46,138 nucleotides of DNA from an uncultured Acidobacteriia bacterium (GCA_903881085.1 CAIRSA010000337.1:1-46138), one strand, 5' to 3'. Shown: positions 18,872 through 28,031, numbered from the stretch's first letter. The notes: a model not told the origin generated them from the sequence alone. Numbers and translations: made by a program.

Positions 18872-20113
18872 TTGAGTGACATTCAAGATCAACTGGCGAT
18901 GCTGCGCAAGCGAATTGCGAAGATCGACCAGAAGTACGCCAACTCGCCTCCGCCCGCGCCTCAACCCAAGATCGAAGTTCCGTCCATTGAAGAGTGGATG
19001 AGTGGCGAGGTGGTCGAGACTGCGCAGGGCCGTCACTTCGAAACGTCGCGCCTGTTTGAACGCCACCGCCGGCATGGCAGCGTAGGCATTGCCGACCTGG
19101 AAGACATGGCGCCCACGCTGCTGGAAATCATCAGCGAAGGCGCCATCAAAAACTCGCCGCCTACCCGCTGGGCGTTTCTCGATACCGAAACTACCGGGCT
19201 TGCCGGCGGCACGGGCACTTATCCGTTTCTGATCGGCGTCGGACACATAACAGCGCAAGGATTTCTGGTTCGCCAGTTCTTTATGCGCGACTACGGCGAA
19301 GAGGCCAGCCAGCTTTCCGCGTTGACGCAGTATCTGGAACAGTTCGACGTGATGATCACCTACAACGGCAAGTCGTACGATCAGCCGTTATTGGAAACGC
19401 GCTATCGCATGTCGCGGGCCAAGCCGCCTTTTGCTCGTATGGAGCATCTGGATCTGCTGTTCAGCGCGCGCCGGCTTTGGAAACTGCGTTTTGAGAGCTG
19501 CCGTTTGGTGGAGTTGGAGAATCGTATCCTGGGCGTAGAGCGGCAGGGCGATGTGCCCGGCGACTTGATCCCCTATCTGTATTTTGAATACCTGAAAACG
19601 CGCGAGGCGTTTCGGCTCGCACCCGTGTTTCATCACAACGCCATCGATATATTGACGCTGGCATGTTTGACGGGGATCGTGCCGCGCGCTTTCGAGTCGC
19701 CCGCTACGCATCCATTCGCGCACGGGGCGGAGATGGCCGGCCTGGCACGCTGGTTGCGCAATGCCGAGCGTTTTGACGACGCGGCGATTCTGTTTCGCCG
19801 GGCGATCGATAAAGGACTGCCTGACCCGTTGCTGTTTCGCACGATGTGGGATCTTGCTGCGCTGGAAAAGAAGCAGGGCAGGGAAGACGCTGCTATTGCG
19901 TTATACACTGAGCTCACGCAATGCCGCAATGAGTTTCAGGTTGACGCGCATGAGGAATTGGCGAAGTTCTACGAGCACAAAGAGCGCAACTATGCGATGG
20001 CGCTGGATCTGGTGGATGCGGCGATCCGCATGCGAGATTCCGAGGGGTTGCGGAAGCGCAAGCTGCGGTTGGAGACGCGGCTGCGCAAGCCGCAAGCACG
20101 GAAGTTACTTTAG
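18872..20113 (+). CDS. YprB-like RNase H-fold exonuclease with TPR tail
   Basis: A 413-residue protein with an unusual TTG start. After an N-terminal coiled-coil-like stretch it has a DnaQ/RNase H-like nuclease core (RNase_H_2, YprB type). FLDTETTGLAGGTGTYPFLI gives D104 and E106, ITYNGKSYDQPLLETR gives D170, and HHNAIDILTLACL supplies the late acidic residue. The C-terminal ~120 residues form TPR-like helices. The family is assumed to degrade nucleic acid, but its role is poorly known. It lies 45 bp after the dehydratase gene, and its stop codon marks the edge of the inverted-repeat arm at 20113. Confidence 0.85.
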   Translation: MSDIQDQLAMLRKRIAKIDQKYANSPPPAPQPKIEVPSIEEWMSGEVVETAQGRHFETSRLFERHRRHGSVGIADLEDMAPTLLEIISEGAIKNSPPTRWAFLDTETTGLAGGTGTYPFLIGVGHITAQGFLVRQFFMRDYGEEASQLSALTQYLEQFDVMITYNGKSYDQPLLETRYRMSRAKPPFARMEHLDLLFSARRLWKLRFESCRLVELENRILGVERQGDVPGDLIPYLYFEYLKTREAFRLAPVFHHNAIDILTLACLTGIVPRAFESPATHPFAHGAEMAGLARWLRNAERFDDAAILFRRAIDKGLPDPLLFRTMWDLAALEKKQGREDAAIALYTELTQCRNEFQVDAHEELAKFYEHKERNYAMALDLVDAAIRMRDSEGLRKRKLRLETRLRKPQARKLL

Positions 20114-20299
20114 GGCAGGCGAATCGCCCATAAGCGCTAAGATAACCTGTCTCAATCGCCGAGTCCCTAAATCCTAGGTGACATTCTTCAGCCGATGCAG
20201 GGCGAATTGGCACTCCAATGCCACTCGTTTTTCGGGGTGAGGAATTCAGTGGTTTATCCGTGTCCATCCGTGTGGATCCGTGGCTAAATTTGTTCTGTA
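20113..20299 (-). repeat. Right arm of the ~188-bp inverted repeat
   Basis: This is the reverse complement of positions 1-188 with about three differences. It begins at the last base of the exonuclease stop codon and is non-coding. The pair brackets about 19.9 kb, from the DUF1501 gene to the exonuclease. Confidence 0.9.
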
Positions 20300-20320
20300 T
20301 GGCCATCCGAAAACACCTCA

Positions 20321-20520
20321 AGACAAATTCGCCACGGATCCACACGGATGGACACGGATGGAACTGAGGATGCTACTTGGATTCTTCGGATGATCCCATC
20401 CGCCAGCGTATAACGTGTGGCCAATCAAAAACGAGTGGCATTAGATTGGCAATCCGCGGCCGGCGTGTCCGCCGTAGCTTTAGCGAAGGAGGATCCGCCT
20501 GTCCAAATTCTGATTTTTCG
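20321..20520. repeat. Degenerate third repeat copy
   Basis: This segment carries CCACGGATCCACACGGATGG again, now on the + strand (20332 onward). About 70 bp later it holds a relaxed version of the AAAACGAGTGGCATT...TTGGCAAT block found in both arms. It then continues into a GCGTGTCCGCC...AGCTTTAGCGAAGGAGGATC stretch typical of dispersed non-coding repeats. With the arm at 20113-20299 it fills the 435-bp gap between the exonuclease and the TPR gene. Confidence 0.6.
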
Positions 20521-20548
20521 CAGCTTCTCACGATGCGGCGATCCACCA

Positions 20549-21289
20549 TTATTGAAGAGGCGCCGATTCCAACCGCGCGGCGTCGGCGACGCGGCCGAGC
20601 CGGCGGTAGACCTTCGCAAGCAACAGGCGGGCCGCCGCATCGGAAGGCCGAAGCGCAACGGCGCGCTCCAGTTTTGAGGCTGCTTCCTCGAAGCGTTCCG
20701 CTTGCGCCAAAGCCATGCCCAACAGATAGCGAGCTTCAGCGGATTCTGGTTTCTGGGCAGCTTCGAGCACGAGGATCGCCTGCGCGAGTCGAGCCTGCCG
20801 GATCAGGAAGTGCCCGTATCCCAGACGCGCCTGGCCTTCGGCCGCGTCCTTCCGATTCAGAGCGGAAAGAAAGTGTTTCTCGGCTTCCAGAGTGTGGCCT
20901 AGCGCCTCATGGCACTGCGCAATAGCGGCATCGGCGCGGCCTTTTGCCGCGTCAAATCGAAGTGCGGTCTCAAGCGGCGCGAGGGCTTCGATGTATCTGT
21001 CTGTCGCGTACAGATCGCGGCCGTAGTAGTAACAGGCATCCAGCAGCGCCGGACTTAACGCGCATGCCTTGCGCAACGGTTCAATGGCATCGCGCAACTG
21101 ATCTGCCGCGGCGTAGGCGACGCCCAGCGCTTTCCAGTATTGAGCATTGCGCGGTTCCAGCGAGGCGGCCTTTTCCAGCAGCGGAATCGATTGTTGCGCC
21201 TCCGCGTGCTCAAGTAGCGCGACGCCTTTTCTGTAAGCCTCGGCGGCATCCTGAGGAGACCAAAAGAAGAATAGGACCAAATGCAGCAA
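20549..21289 (-). CDS. TPR-repeat protein
   Basis: A 246-residue protein made almost wholly of tetratricopeptide repeats, about six units. Examples are AYRKGVALLEHAEAQQSIPL, NAQYWKALGVAYAAADQLRD, ARYLLGMALAQAERFEEAAS and RLLLAKVYRRLGRVADAARL. A hydrophobic start (LHLVLFFFW) may be a signal or membrane anchor. TPRs mediate protein contacts; no partner is evident. It diverges from the CRTAC1 gene, which also begins with TPR-like helices, so the two may act in the same envelope process. Confidence 0.8.
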   Translation of the reverse strand: MLHLVLFFFWSPQDAAEAYRKGVALLEHAEAQQSIPLLEKAASLEPRNAQYWKALGVAYAAADQLRDAIEPLRKACALSPALLDACYYYGRDLYATDRYIEALAPLETALRFDAAKGRADAAIAQCHEALGHTLEAEKHFLSALNRKDAAEGQARLGYGHFLIRQARLAQAILVLEAAQKPESAEARYLLGMALAQAERFEEAASKLERAVALRPSDAAARLLLAKVYRRLGRVADAARLESAPLQ

Positions 21290-21348
21290 TCGGTTTTATG
21301 ATACTCCGCCATCTCAGGGCATACAAACATCGTATACTTTTTTAGAAG

Positions 21349-23790
21349 ATGAACAGATGGGGACTTTCCGCCGCGGCAAGCGTTGTTCTTGCCGTATTAT
21401 TGCTGCCCGCGGTACGTGTCGTGGGGCAGCAGACGCAAGGCTATCCTGCGGAGCCCTTGCCGGAACAGACCGGCCCGCTGCGCAAAGCGATTCTGTTCAT
21501 TCGGGAAGGAAAGACGGCCGAGGCGCGCGCTGACCTGGAAGTGCAGCGCACTGCGCGCCCCGGCGACGTCGAGGTTGTCTATCAGATCGCGCGCTCCTAT
21601 CTGGCCGATTTTTACGGCGGAGAGGATCCGGAACGTCGCCGCATCTCGCTTTCGCTAGCTATGGAGGCGCTCACTGCTACTTTGAAAAGCGATCCCGATC
21701 ACATCCCCGCGCTACGCGCAAAGTCGGTTATTCATGCGCGAGCCGAGTTGCTCTACTACAATCCAAACCTCGCCTATGAACTCGCCTCGCGCGTGGCAAA
21801 GCTGGAGCCGCACGCCAGCGGCTATCTGCTCAATCTGAGCGAGTGGATGTCGGGCGAAGTGCGGTTCACGCATGAAGGCGGGCATCGCGTACCGCACGAT
21901 CCGTTGCTTGGGTTGGACCGCGCCGCGCAACTGATTGACCGCGTGATCGACGATTCGATCCCTTACAGCACGGAAGAGACGGCGGCGCTGTTCATTATGG
22001 GGAATACGCTCGCACGCCGCGGGAACTTCGAGGCAGCCATCGGGTACTTCAAGCAGTCGCTCAAGCGCACGATGACTTCGGATCAGCGGGTTCAAACGTA
22101 CCGCGAACTGGGCACCTGTTACTATCGCCTGGGCGACTACATCGAAGCGGCGAAACAATTCCACGAAGCACTGCAGTGGAAAATCAACGACATTGACAGG
22201 TGGCTTCTCCGTGTGGCGCTCGATCAGATCAAGGGTCCCGTCCCGCCGCTCAACAAAAACGTGCTGTTCCCCAAACGCGACCTTCAGATCGATCCTGCAA
22301 ACCTACCCCTGCTTGCGTTCGAAGACATCGCGCCGAAGCTTGGAATTCAGCACCGCAACGGCAACGGCACGTGTGCGTGGGGCGATATCGATGGCGACGG
22401 CAAGCCTGACCTGATCGTTTCCGGCAGCGGCACGTTCGTTCGCGTCTACAAAAACCTGGGCGACAAATTCATCGACGTGACCGCGACGGTTGGCCTTGCC
22501 AATGTTCCCTCGGGCTACTCGCTCAATCTGGTGGATTACGACAACGACGGCTGGCTGGACCTCTACATCTCGCTCAACGGCTGGAGCGGCCCGTACCCCA
22601 ATTTGTTGTTCCACAATGAGCATGGCAAGTTCGTGAACGTATCTAAAAAGAGCGGCCTCGACGACCCGGGCTCGGGATTCGTTTCATTGTGGGGCGATCT
22701 GGATAACGACGGCTGGCTCGATGTCGTTATCGCCAATGGCGTGCTGAAAGATGGAAGCGTCCCTCAGATCTACCGCAACAACCGGAACGGTACTTTCACC
22801 AACGTGACGAAGTCCGCAGGGTTGGATGAGCCGCCGGCGTATGGCGCAATCGGCATCGCGCTTGGCGACTACGATAAAGACGGACGCCTCGACATTCTGA
22901 TCAACGGCTTGGATGCAGGGCCGAACCGGCTTTATCATAACGAAGGCAACTGGCGGTTCACTGAGGTTGCGAAAAGAGCGGGCGTGGTTCAACCGCCCCA
23001 TAATGGCTTCGTCTGTTTTTTCTTCGACTACAACAACGATGGCTGGCCGGATATTTTGACTATGAGTCTGGCGCCGTGGGATGCCGTTATCGACGGCTTG
23101 AAGCAGGGCTTCGCGCCGCCGAACGCCAAGGCGCTTCATCCCGATTCGACCAGGCTGTTCCGGAACAATCGCGACGGTACTTTCACCGATGTCACCTTCG
23201 ACGCCAAACTCTATTTCCCCATGGGGACCATGGGTGCGGGAGTCGCCGATCTCGATAACGACGGGTATCTCGATATCTATTTCGGCACCGGGGATCCGCA
23301 GCTTACCCGCCTGGAGCCGAACCGGTTCTTCCGCAACAACGGCAATGGGACCTTCACCGATCTTACCGCTTACGTTGGATTCGCACGCCCCGGGAACAAA
23401 GGCCACGGCGTTGCATTCATCGATATTGATGAGGACGGCGGACTGGATATCTTTGCCCAGTTAGGCGGCCATTATCCTGGCGACCACGCTTTCAACGCGT
23501 TCTACCGCAATCTGAAGGCGAGTAAAAACAACTGGTTGGAACTCGATCTGACCGGAGTGAAAAGCAACCGCTTCGCAGTTGGCGCGCAGTTGACGTTGAA
23601 GGCTGGCAATTTAACTGTATACCGCGAGGTTAAGGGCAGCGAGGGGTTTGGCGCCACGAGCCCTTACCGGCAGCACTTCGGAATCGGGAAACAGAGCCAC
23701 ATCGATTCGCTTGAAATCCGCTGGCCCAGCGGAGTGCGGCAGGAACTGAAGAACGTGTCTCTGAATAGAATCCTGGCGGTGAAGGAGTAG
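21349..23790 (+). CDS. CRTAC1-type protein: TPR, FG-GAP/VCBS propeller and ASPIC/UnbV
   Basis: An 813-residue exported protein. After a signal segment (LSAAASVVLAVLLLPAV) come about 280 residues of TPR-like helices, then seven or so FG-GAP/VCBS calcium-binding blades: DIDGDGKPDLIVSG, DYDNDGWLDLYIS, DLDNDGWLDVVIA, DYDKDGRLDILING, DYNNDGWPDIL, DLDNDGYLDIYFG and DIDEDGGLDIFA. The C-terminus is an ASPIC/UnbV domain (GSEGFGATSPYRQHFGIGK, SLEIRWPSG). The architecture is common and expanded in Acidobacteria and is thought to bind surface ligands, but its role is unproven. Confidence 0.9.
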   Translation: MNRWGLSAAASVVLAVLLLPAVRVVGQQTQGYPAEPLPEQTGPLRKAILFIREGKTAEARADLEVQRTARPGDVEVVYQIARSYLADFYGGEDPERRRISLSLAMEALTATLKSDPDHIPALRAKSVIHARAELLYYNPNLAYELASRVAKLEPHASGYLLNLSEWMSGEVRFTHEGGHRVPHDPLLGLDRAAQLIDRVIDDSIPYSTEETAALFIMGNTLARRGNFEAAIGYFKQSLKRTMTSDQRVQTYRELGTCYYRLGDYIEAAKQFHEALQWKINDIDRWLLRVALDQIKGPVPPLNKNVLFPKRDLQIDPANLPLLAFEDIAPKLGIQHRNGNGTCAWGDIDGDGKPDLIVSGSGTFVRVYKNLGDKFIDVTATVGLANVPSGYSLNLVDYDNDGWLDLYISLNGWSGPYPNLLFHNEHGKFVNVSKKSGLDDPGSGFVSLWGDLDNDGWLDVVIANGVLKDGSVPQIYRNNRNGTFTNVTKSAGLDEPPAYGAIGIALGDYDKDGRLDILINGLDAGPNRLYHNEGNWRFTEVAKRAGVVQPPHNGFVCFFFDYNNDGWPDILTMSLAPWDAVIDGLKQGFAPPNAKALHPDSTRLFRNNRDGTFTDVTFDAKLYFPMGTMGAGVADLDNDGYLDIYFGTGDPQLTRLEPNRFFRNNGNGTFTDLTAYVGFARPGNKGHGVAFIDIDEDGGLDIFAQLGGHYPGDHAFNAFYRNLKASKNNWLELDLTGVKSNRFAVGAQLTLKAGNLTVYREVKGSEGFGATSPYRQHFGIGKQSHIDSLEIRWPSGVRQELKNVSLNRILAVKE

Positions 23791-24041
23791 GCGTGACGTT
23801 TGGGCTCGCCATTTAGGATAATTCCCATTGCCGCCGCGGAGAGTAGGCCGCAATACCAGGGTCGAGAATATGCCTTCGACTATTCCAAAGATCCCACGCC
23901 ATGCCATTCCTGCAACGCGTGGTGAAGCACGGCGCAGGTGGCCAGTAGCCTGGAAAAAATGTCTGGCGATCGCACCCCTCGCGTTGAGGCTGGACCCATG
24001 TTCAGACTGAAATTGCTATGATTTGAATACTTGAGGTAGCC

Positions 24042-24257
24042 ATGGTATCGATTAAACCCATTCGCGTTGAAGTTGAAACAGAAGAGGATGGAAGATTCCT
24101 GGCGTCAGTCCCGGAGCTCCCAGGGGTAATGGCCTATGGCGACGACGAAGAGACTGCGGTTCGAAAGGTGAAGGCGATCGCACTACAGGTGCTTGCGGAC
24201 ATGATTGAGAGTGGCGAAGAAGTGCCGGATTCGCTTTCCTCGCTGTTTGTAGCATGA
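24042..24257 (+). CDS. hicB: HicB-family antitoxin
   Basis: A 71-residue HicB/UPF0150 protein: VETEEDGRFLASVPELPGVM followed by YGDDEETAVRKVKAIALQVL, the RNase H-like fold of HicB antitoxins. A GAGG ribosome binding site precedes the ATG by about 8 nt. It lacks a long C-terminal DNA-binding extension, so it is the short form. Its stop codon overlaps the start of the hicA-like gene (ATGA), but that partner is broken, so this antitoxin is probably an orphan now. The 250 bp upstream of it (23791-24041) show no gene. Confidence 0.85.
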   Translation: MVSIKPIRVEVETEEDGRFLASVPELPGVMAYGDDEETAVRKVKAIALQVLADMIESGEEVPDSLSSLFVA

Positions 24258-24465
24258 GTATTTGGAAGGCGGCAAAGGCCAAGCGTGTTTACGCAGCCTT
24301 GCTGCGATTGGGCTGAACACTCAAAAGCAGGTTGGCTCACATCGAAAGCTACAAAGGAAGGGGTGGAGCAATATCACCTTTTGCTTTCACGACAATGAAG
24401 AGGTTGGGCCTGCTGCATTGTCGAAAATCTCAAAAGACTCTGGCCTCAAGCCAGAGGATCTGTAA
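24254..24465 (+). pseudogene. hicA: Decayed HicA-family toxin
   Basis: The N-terminal part reads MSIWKAAKAKRVYAALLRLG and then meets TGA where family logic expects TGG (Trp). The rest, KQVGSHRKLQRKGW followed by HDNEEVGPAALSKISKDSGL, is in another frame after an A-run that appears one base short. The GSHRKL block holds the catalytic histidine of HicA mRNA interferases. So the gene has one nonsense change and one frameshift within about 15 bases, and no functional toxin can be made. Overlap with hicB by 4 nt shows the original operon. Confidence 0.8.
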
Positions 24466-24831
24466 CGGCATGAATCCGGCTCGACTCGAGAGCTGATCCT
24501 CACCGCTCGAAACAACTTTGAGCCCTGTTGTGTCCATCAAACCAGTGGAAGACCTTGATATTTCATTTTCGCCGCCCTGCTATGCGCAGCATTCGGTCTC
24601 ACTCATCCATCCCCTGCCCCCGCCCTTTTGGTCACTCTCGATGACACGAAAGACAATGGACTCCAGATAACCGCCGCGCCCCCTGCCGACCACATCACAC
24701 CCGCACCACGCCCCAGCCCCCACACAAAACAGCACCATACACGCGCCCCAAGTGATGACGTCCGCACCAAGCAAATAATTCTAAATCCTCCATGTCCCCT
24801 TCCCTCGCAGGATTGCGCTGTTAGAGATATC
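24466..24831. other. Intergenic region with no recognisable gene
   Basis: About 366 bp between the hicA remnant and the methyltransferase gene. It contains a C/A-rich stretch around 24680-24760. An open frame runs upstream from the methyltransferase to 24628, but it is low-complexity in amino acids and I do not count it. No clear promoter or terminator was identified. Confidence 0.5.
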
Positions 24832-25812
24832 ATGGCTACTTCATTCACAACCTTCGCACCGTTTCCAATGACGCTCGCGCCCCAGCAAAGCGAGCTTACC
24901 CGCGCCCAGGCGCTCTATGAGACCAACGAACCGGCCAGCATCACGCGCGCCAACCGCATCATGTGCAATGCCATGACGGCGGCGCGCCAGGAATGCCGCA
25001 CCGAAACGGAATGGCGGGAACGCATCGACAACGAATTCCGCGCCCATCCCGTGGCAAAGTACACCCGCCTGGACCCCTTCATCCGCCGCTGCTGGGAAAA
25101 GCCGCGCGGCTACGCCGGCGACGCAGTACTGCTCGACTTCATCTATCAACACCCCTCCATGCAGCCCGTGATCGAAGCGGCCCCATCGGCAGCCAAGTAT
25201 TCCCTGCAATACAGCACCAACGGCGCGGCCCCGCGTGCGGTCCGCAACCGTGCCTGGCTGCTGGCGAATGAAATCGACGCGACCGCCCGCCGCGTGCCCG
25301 ATGCCTCCATCCTCTCACTGGCCTGCGGACACCTGCGCGAAGCACGCATGAGCGAAGCCGTACAGGGTGGCAAGCTGGGCCGCTTCCTGGCGCTCGATCA
25401 GGACGTACAAAGCATCGCCGTAGTCCACCGCGAAAACGCCCAGTTCGGCGTCGAAGCCGCCGAAGGTTCAGTGAAGAGCGTGATCGCCTCGCGTGGCAGT
25501 CTGGGCAAGTTCGACTTCGTCTACGCCGCCGGCTTGTATGACTATCTCAACGACAAAGTCGCCGCACGCCTGCTGCAGGCCCTGTTCGACCTCACCAAGC
25601 CCGGCGGCAAAGTCTGGATCGCCAACTTCATGCCCGAAATCCCCGACCGCGCCTTCATGGAAGCCTACATGGACTGGTGGCTCATCTACCGCGACGAACC
25701 GCAGATGATGGACCTCGCCCAGGCCCTGCCCGTCAGCGAACTGGCCCGCGTGCGGACCTTTGTGGAACATGACGAAAACATCGTTTTCCTGGAAGCCGTC
25801 CGCCGTGGTTAG
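24832..25812 (+). CDS. Class I SAM-dependent methyltransferase (3-OH-palmitate methyl ester-type)
   Basis: A 326-residue protein. The N-terminal part carries ARLDP-like and KPRGYAGDAVLLDFIY blocks that I associate with proteins annotated as 'extracellular factor 3-hydroxypalmitic acid methyl ester biosynthesis'. A Rossmann methyltransferase core follows: SILSLACGHLREARM as motif I, FDFVYAAGLYDYL as the acidic strand and LTKPGGKVWIANF later. The start at 24832 is chosen because homology-like sequence begins there. The next gene, a fatty acid desaturase, overlaps its 3' end, which supports a lipid substrate. Product identity is inference. Confidence 0.75.
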   Translation: MATSFTTFAPFPMTLAPQQSELTRAQALYETNEPASITRANRIMCNAMTAARQECRTETEWRERIDNEFRAHPVAKYTRLDPFIRRCWEKPRGYAGDAVLLDFIYQHPSMQPVIEAAPSAAKYSLQYSTNGAAPRAVRNRAWLLANEIDATARRVPDASILSLACGHLREARMSEAVQGGKLGRFLALDQDVQSIAVVHRENAQFGVEAAEGSVKSVIASRGSLGKFDFVYAAGLYDYLNDKVAARLLQALFDLTKPGGKVWIANFMPEIPDRAFMEAYMDWWLIYRDEPQMMDLAQALPVSELARVRTFVEHDENIVFLEAVRRG

Positions 25813-26836
25813 CCCGCTGGCACGCAGGCCGGTGGTCGAAATGCTGGCCAGGTTCCGCACGCCGTGCCACGGCGCAGCATTGGCGTTACTGGCGTTCGAC
25901 TCGGCACTCTATTGGGTCACGTGGTGGGCTCTGCTCTCTGTCGAGCAGCCCCTGCTTCGCCTGGCGCTTGGCATTCCATGCGGCCTCATAGCAGGCCGGC
26001 TGTTTATTCTTGGACATGACGCCTGTCACGGCTCCGCCTTCCGCCTGGGTTGGCTGAACCAACTGATTGGTCGCATCGCCTTTCTGCCGGCGTTGACGCC
26101 ATTCAGCACCTGGGAATTGGGCCATAACTCCCTGCACCACGGCTTCACTAATCTGCGTGGCAAGGATTACAGCTATGCGCCCTTCACAAAATGCGAATTT
26201 GACCGCCTGCCGGAGTGGCGGCAACTGCTGGAGCGCATCTACCGTAATCCGTGGGGACCTGGCTTTTGCTATGCCATTGAGATCTGGTGGAAGAAACTGT
26301 GGTTCCCAACGCAGGCGGCCGTCGGCAGGCGGAATTGGAAGTATACGGCCGATTCCCTGCTCTGCTCGGCTTTCTTGGCTGCGCAAATAGCTGCTTCGGT
26401 GGTATGGGCGCACAGACACGGCAGTTCGGCGGCCGCCGCTGTCCTGTTTGCCGTGGTATTGCCGCAATTGGTATGGAACGGTCTGATGGGCTTCGTGACG
26501 TTTCAACACCACACGCACCCCTCCGCCGTCTGGTTCGACGACCGCCGTCGCTGGAATCCGCTTGCATCGCAGCTTGAAAACACGGTGCACGTGGAATTTC
26601 CCTGGCTAGTGGGCTTACTGCTGGCGAACAGCATGGAGCACACGGCGCACCATGTTGACACCAAGATCCCTCTCTTCCGGTTGGCCGAAGCCCAGCAAAT
26701 GCTGGAAAAAGAGTTCCCGTCGCAGGTGATCGTCCAGCCGTGGAGCTGGCGCGAATACGCCCGCTGCTGCCGCATCTGCAAGCTCTACGATTACGAGCGG
26801 CAGCGCTGGCTCGATTTCGATGGCCAGCCGTCTTAG
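25805..26836 (+). CDS. Membrane fatty acid desaturase
   Basis: A membrane di-iron desaturase of about 343 residues. The three histidine boxes are visible: HDACHG, HNSLHHGFTNLRG and EHTAHH. Hydrophobic stretches flank the first box and occur again mid-protein. It would introduce a double bond or hydroxyl into an acyl chain at the cytoplasmic membrane. The start is uncertain: GTG at 25805 overlaps the methyltransferase stop by 8 nt, and ATG at 25841 is an alternative. Earlier in-frame codons lie inside the methyltransferase. The pairing suggests a small lipid-modification operon, perhaps making a signal lipid. Confidence 0.85.
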   Translation: MVSPLARRPVVEMLARFRTPCHGAALALLAFDSALYWVTWWALLSVEQPLLRLALGIPCGLIAGRLFILGHDACHGSAFRLGWLNQLIGRIAFLPALTPFSTWELGHNSLHHGFTNLRGKDYSYAPFTKCEFDRLPEWRQLLERIYRNPWGPGFCYAIEIWWKKLWFPTQAAVGRRNWKYTADSLLCSAFLAAQIAASVVWAHRHGSSAAAAVLFAVVLPQLVWNGLMGFVTFQHHTHPSAVWFDDRRRWNPLASQLENTVHVEFPWLVGLLLANSMEHTAHHVDTKIPLFRLAEAQQMLEKEFPSQVIVQPWSWREYARCCRICKLYDYERQRWLDFDGQPS

Positions 26837-27015
26837 CGGGCTAAATCACGCCCGATTAATCACTCTGGCCACGAAGCCCTCACCCAAATCCTTGACGGTA
26901 ACCGGAACAGAAAACCGTCCACAATCTCCAGTTCTCCCCGTTATCTTGGTGTTCTTTGCGTCTTCGCGGCTTTGCGTGGAATCATTTTTCCGCAACTTAA
27001 CAAGCTAAGACCCGA

Positions 27016-27258
27016 TCAGCCAACCCGCTGCTTCTGGCAAAGCTCTTCCATCAGTTGCTTTGCGGGCCGCGTTCTGCCCGCTTTCACGTCGGCCAAGCCT
27101 CGCCGAATGCCCTCGACGGCCTGACTGTAATCCTGTCGATCCCTCTCAAAGTAACTGGCCAACAACACATCCAGCGCACTTTCAGCGTCCTGTCCTCGTC
27201 GCCGGGCATATTCTTCGAGCTGTGCTTTGCGTTCAGGCTTGATTGAAATGGATTTCAC
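27016..27258 (-). CDS. Ribbon-helix-helix-type antitoxin, apparently orphan
   Basis: An 80-residue protein beginning MKSISIKPERKAQLEEYARR and ending with a helix of the addiction-module type (YSQAVEGIRRGLADVKAGR). The N-terminal strand plus two helices suggests a ParD/CopG-like DNA-binding fold. No RelE/ParE toxin ORF follows it: the 180 bp downstream to the desaturase gene are empty. It may be a solitary antitoxin left after toxin loss, or it may protect against a toxin elsewhere. The family call is moderate. Confidence 0.6.
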   Translation of the reverse strand: MKSISIKPERKAQLEEYARRRGQDAESALDVLLASYFERDRQDYSQAVEGIRRGLADVKAGRTRPAKQLMEELCQKQRVG

Positions 27259-27284
27259 AAAATTGCCCTCCAGCGGGCCCAGAA

Positions 27285-28031
27285 TTACGCCCGGTTAATC
27301 AAACTGGCCACGTAGCCCGCCCCAAAACCATTATCAATATTCACCACCGTCACATTGCTCGCGCAGCTATTCAACATCCCCAGCAGCGCCGCCAGCCCCC
27401 CAAAGCTCGCCCCGTAACCAATGCTGGTCGGCACGGCAATCACCGGGCACGACACAAGGCCCCCCACCGCGCTCGGCAACGCGCCTTCCATGCCCGCGCA
27501 GCACACAATCACCTTGGCCTCCATCAGCCGCTCGCGATTGTTCATCAGCCGGTGGATGCCCGCCACGCCCACATCGTGGATCGCGTAAACCTCATTACCC
27601 ATCACCTCGGCCGTTACCTGCGCCTCTTCGGCCACGAAAATATCGCTCGTCCCCGCGCACACCACCGCGATCTTGCCCTTGCCCCGCATCGTGCGGTCGC
27701 CCCACACGCGCATCGCGCCCGAAAGCGGAAAATACTCCGCCTCCGGAATCGACTCGCGAACCCGCGCCGCCGTCGTCGCATCGGCACGCGTGATCAGCAG
27801 ATTCCGCCCCGTCTCAAACAGCTTTTCCGCGATCAAAGCCACTTGCTCCGGCGTTTTCCCCTTGGCGAAAATAACCTCCGGCATCCCGTGCCGCAGCGCC
27901 CGGTGATGGTCGATCTTGGCAAAGCCCAGATCCTCAAACGGCATGTGCCGCATCCGCTCCACAGCCGCATCGATCCCGATCTCACCCTCTTTCACGCCGG
28001 CGAGTAATTTTCTAAGTTGATCCTGGTCCAT
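27285..28031 (-). CDS. larB: LarB-like pyridinium-3,5-biscarboxylate synthase
   Basis: A 248-residue protein with a C-terminal PurE-like carboxylase domain (VVCAGTSDIFVAEEAQVTAE, YAIHDVGVAGIHRLM, CCAGMEGALPSAVGGLV, IGYGASFGGLAALLGM). LarB carboxylates and hydrolyses NaAD in making the nickel-pincer cofactor used by lactate racemase and related enzymes. The ATG at 28031 shares a base with the stop of the DUF192 gene (TAATG), so the two are coupled, and upstream codons in this frame lie inside that gene. No larC or larE is in the window, so the rest of the cofactor pathway must be elsewhere if it is present. Confidence 0.87.
   Translation of the reverse strand: MDQDQLRKLLAGVKEGEIGIDAAVERMRHMPFEDLGFAKIDHHRALRHGMPEVIFAKGKTPEQVALIAEKLFETGRNLLITRADATTAARVRESIPEAEYFPLSGAMRVWGDRTMRGKGKIAVVCAGTSDIFVAEEAQVTAEVMGNEVYAIHDVGVAGIHRLMNNRERLMEAKVIVCCAGMEGALPSAVGGLVSCPVIAVPTSIGYGASFGGLAALLGMLNSCASNVTVVNIDNGFGAGYVASLINRA

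Noticed and set aside
189..20112. A composite transposon bounded by the inverted repeats
   Set aside because: No transposase or integrase in the segment, no target-site duplication visible, and a third degenerate copy nearby points to a dispersed repeat.
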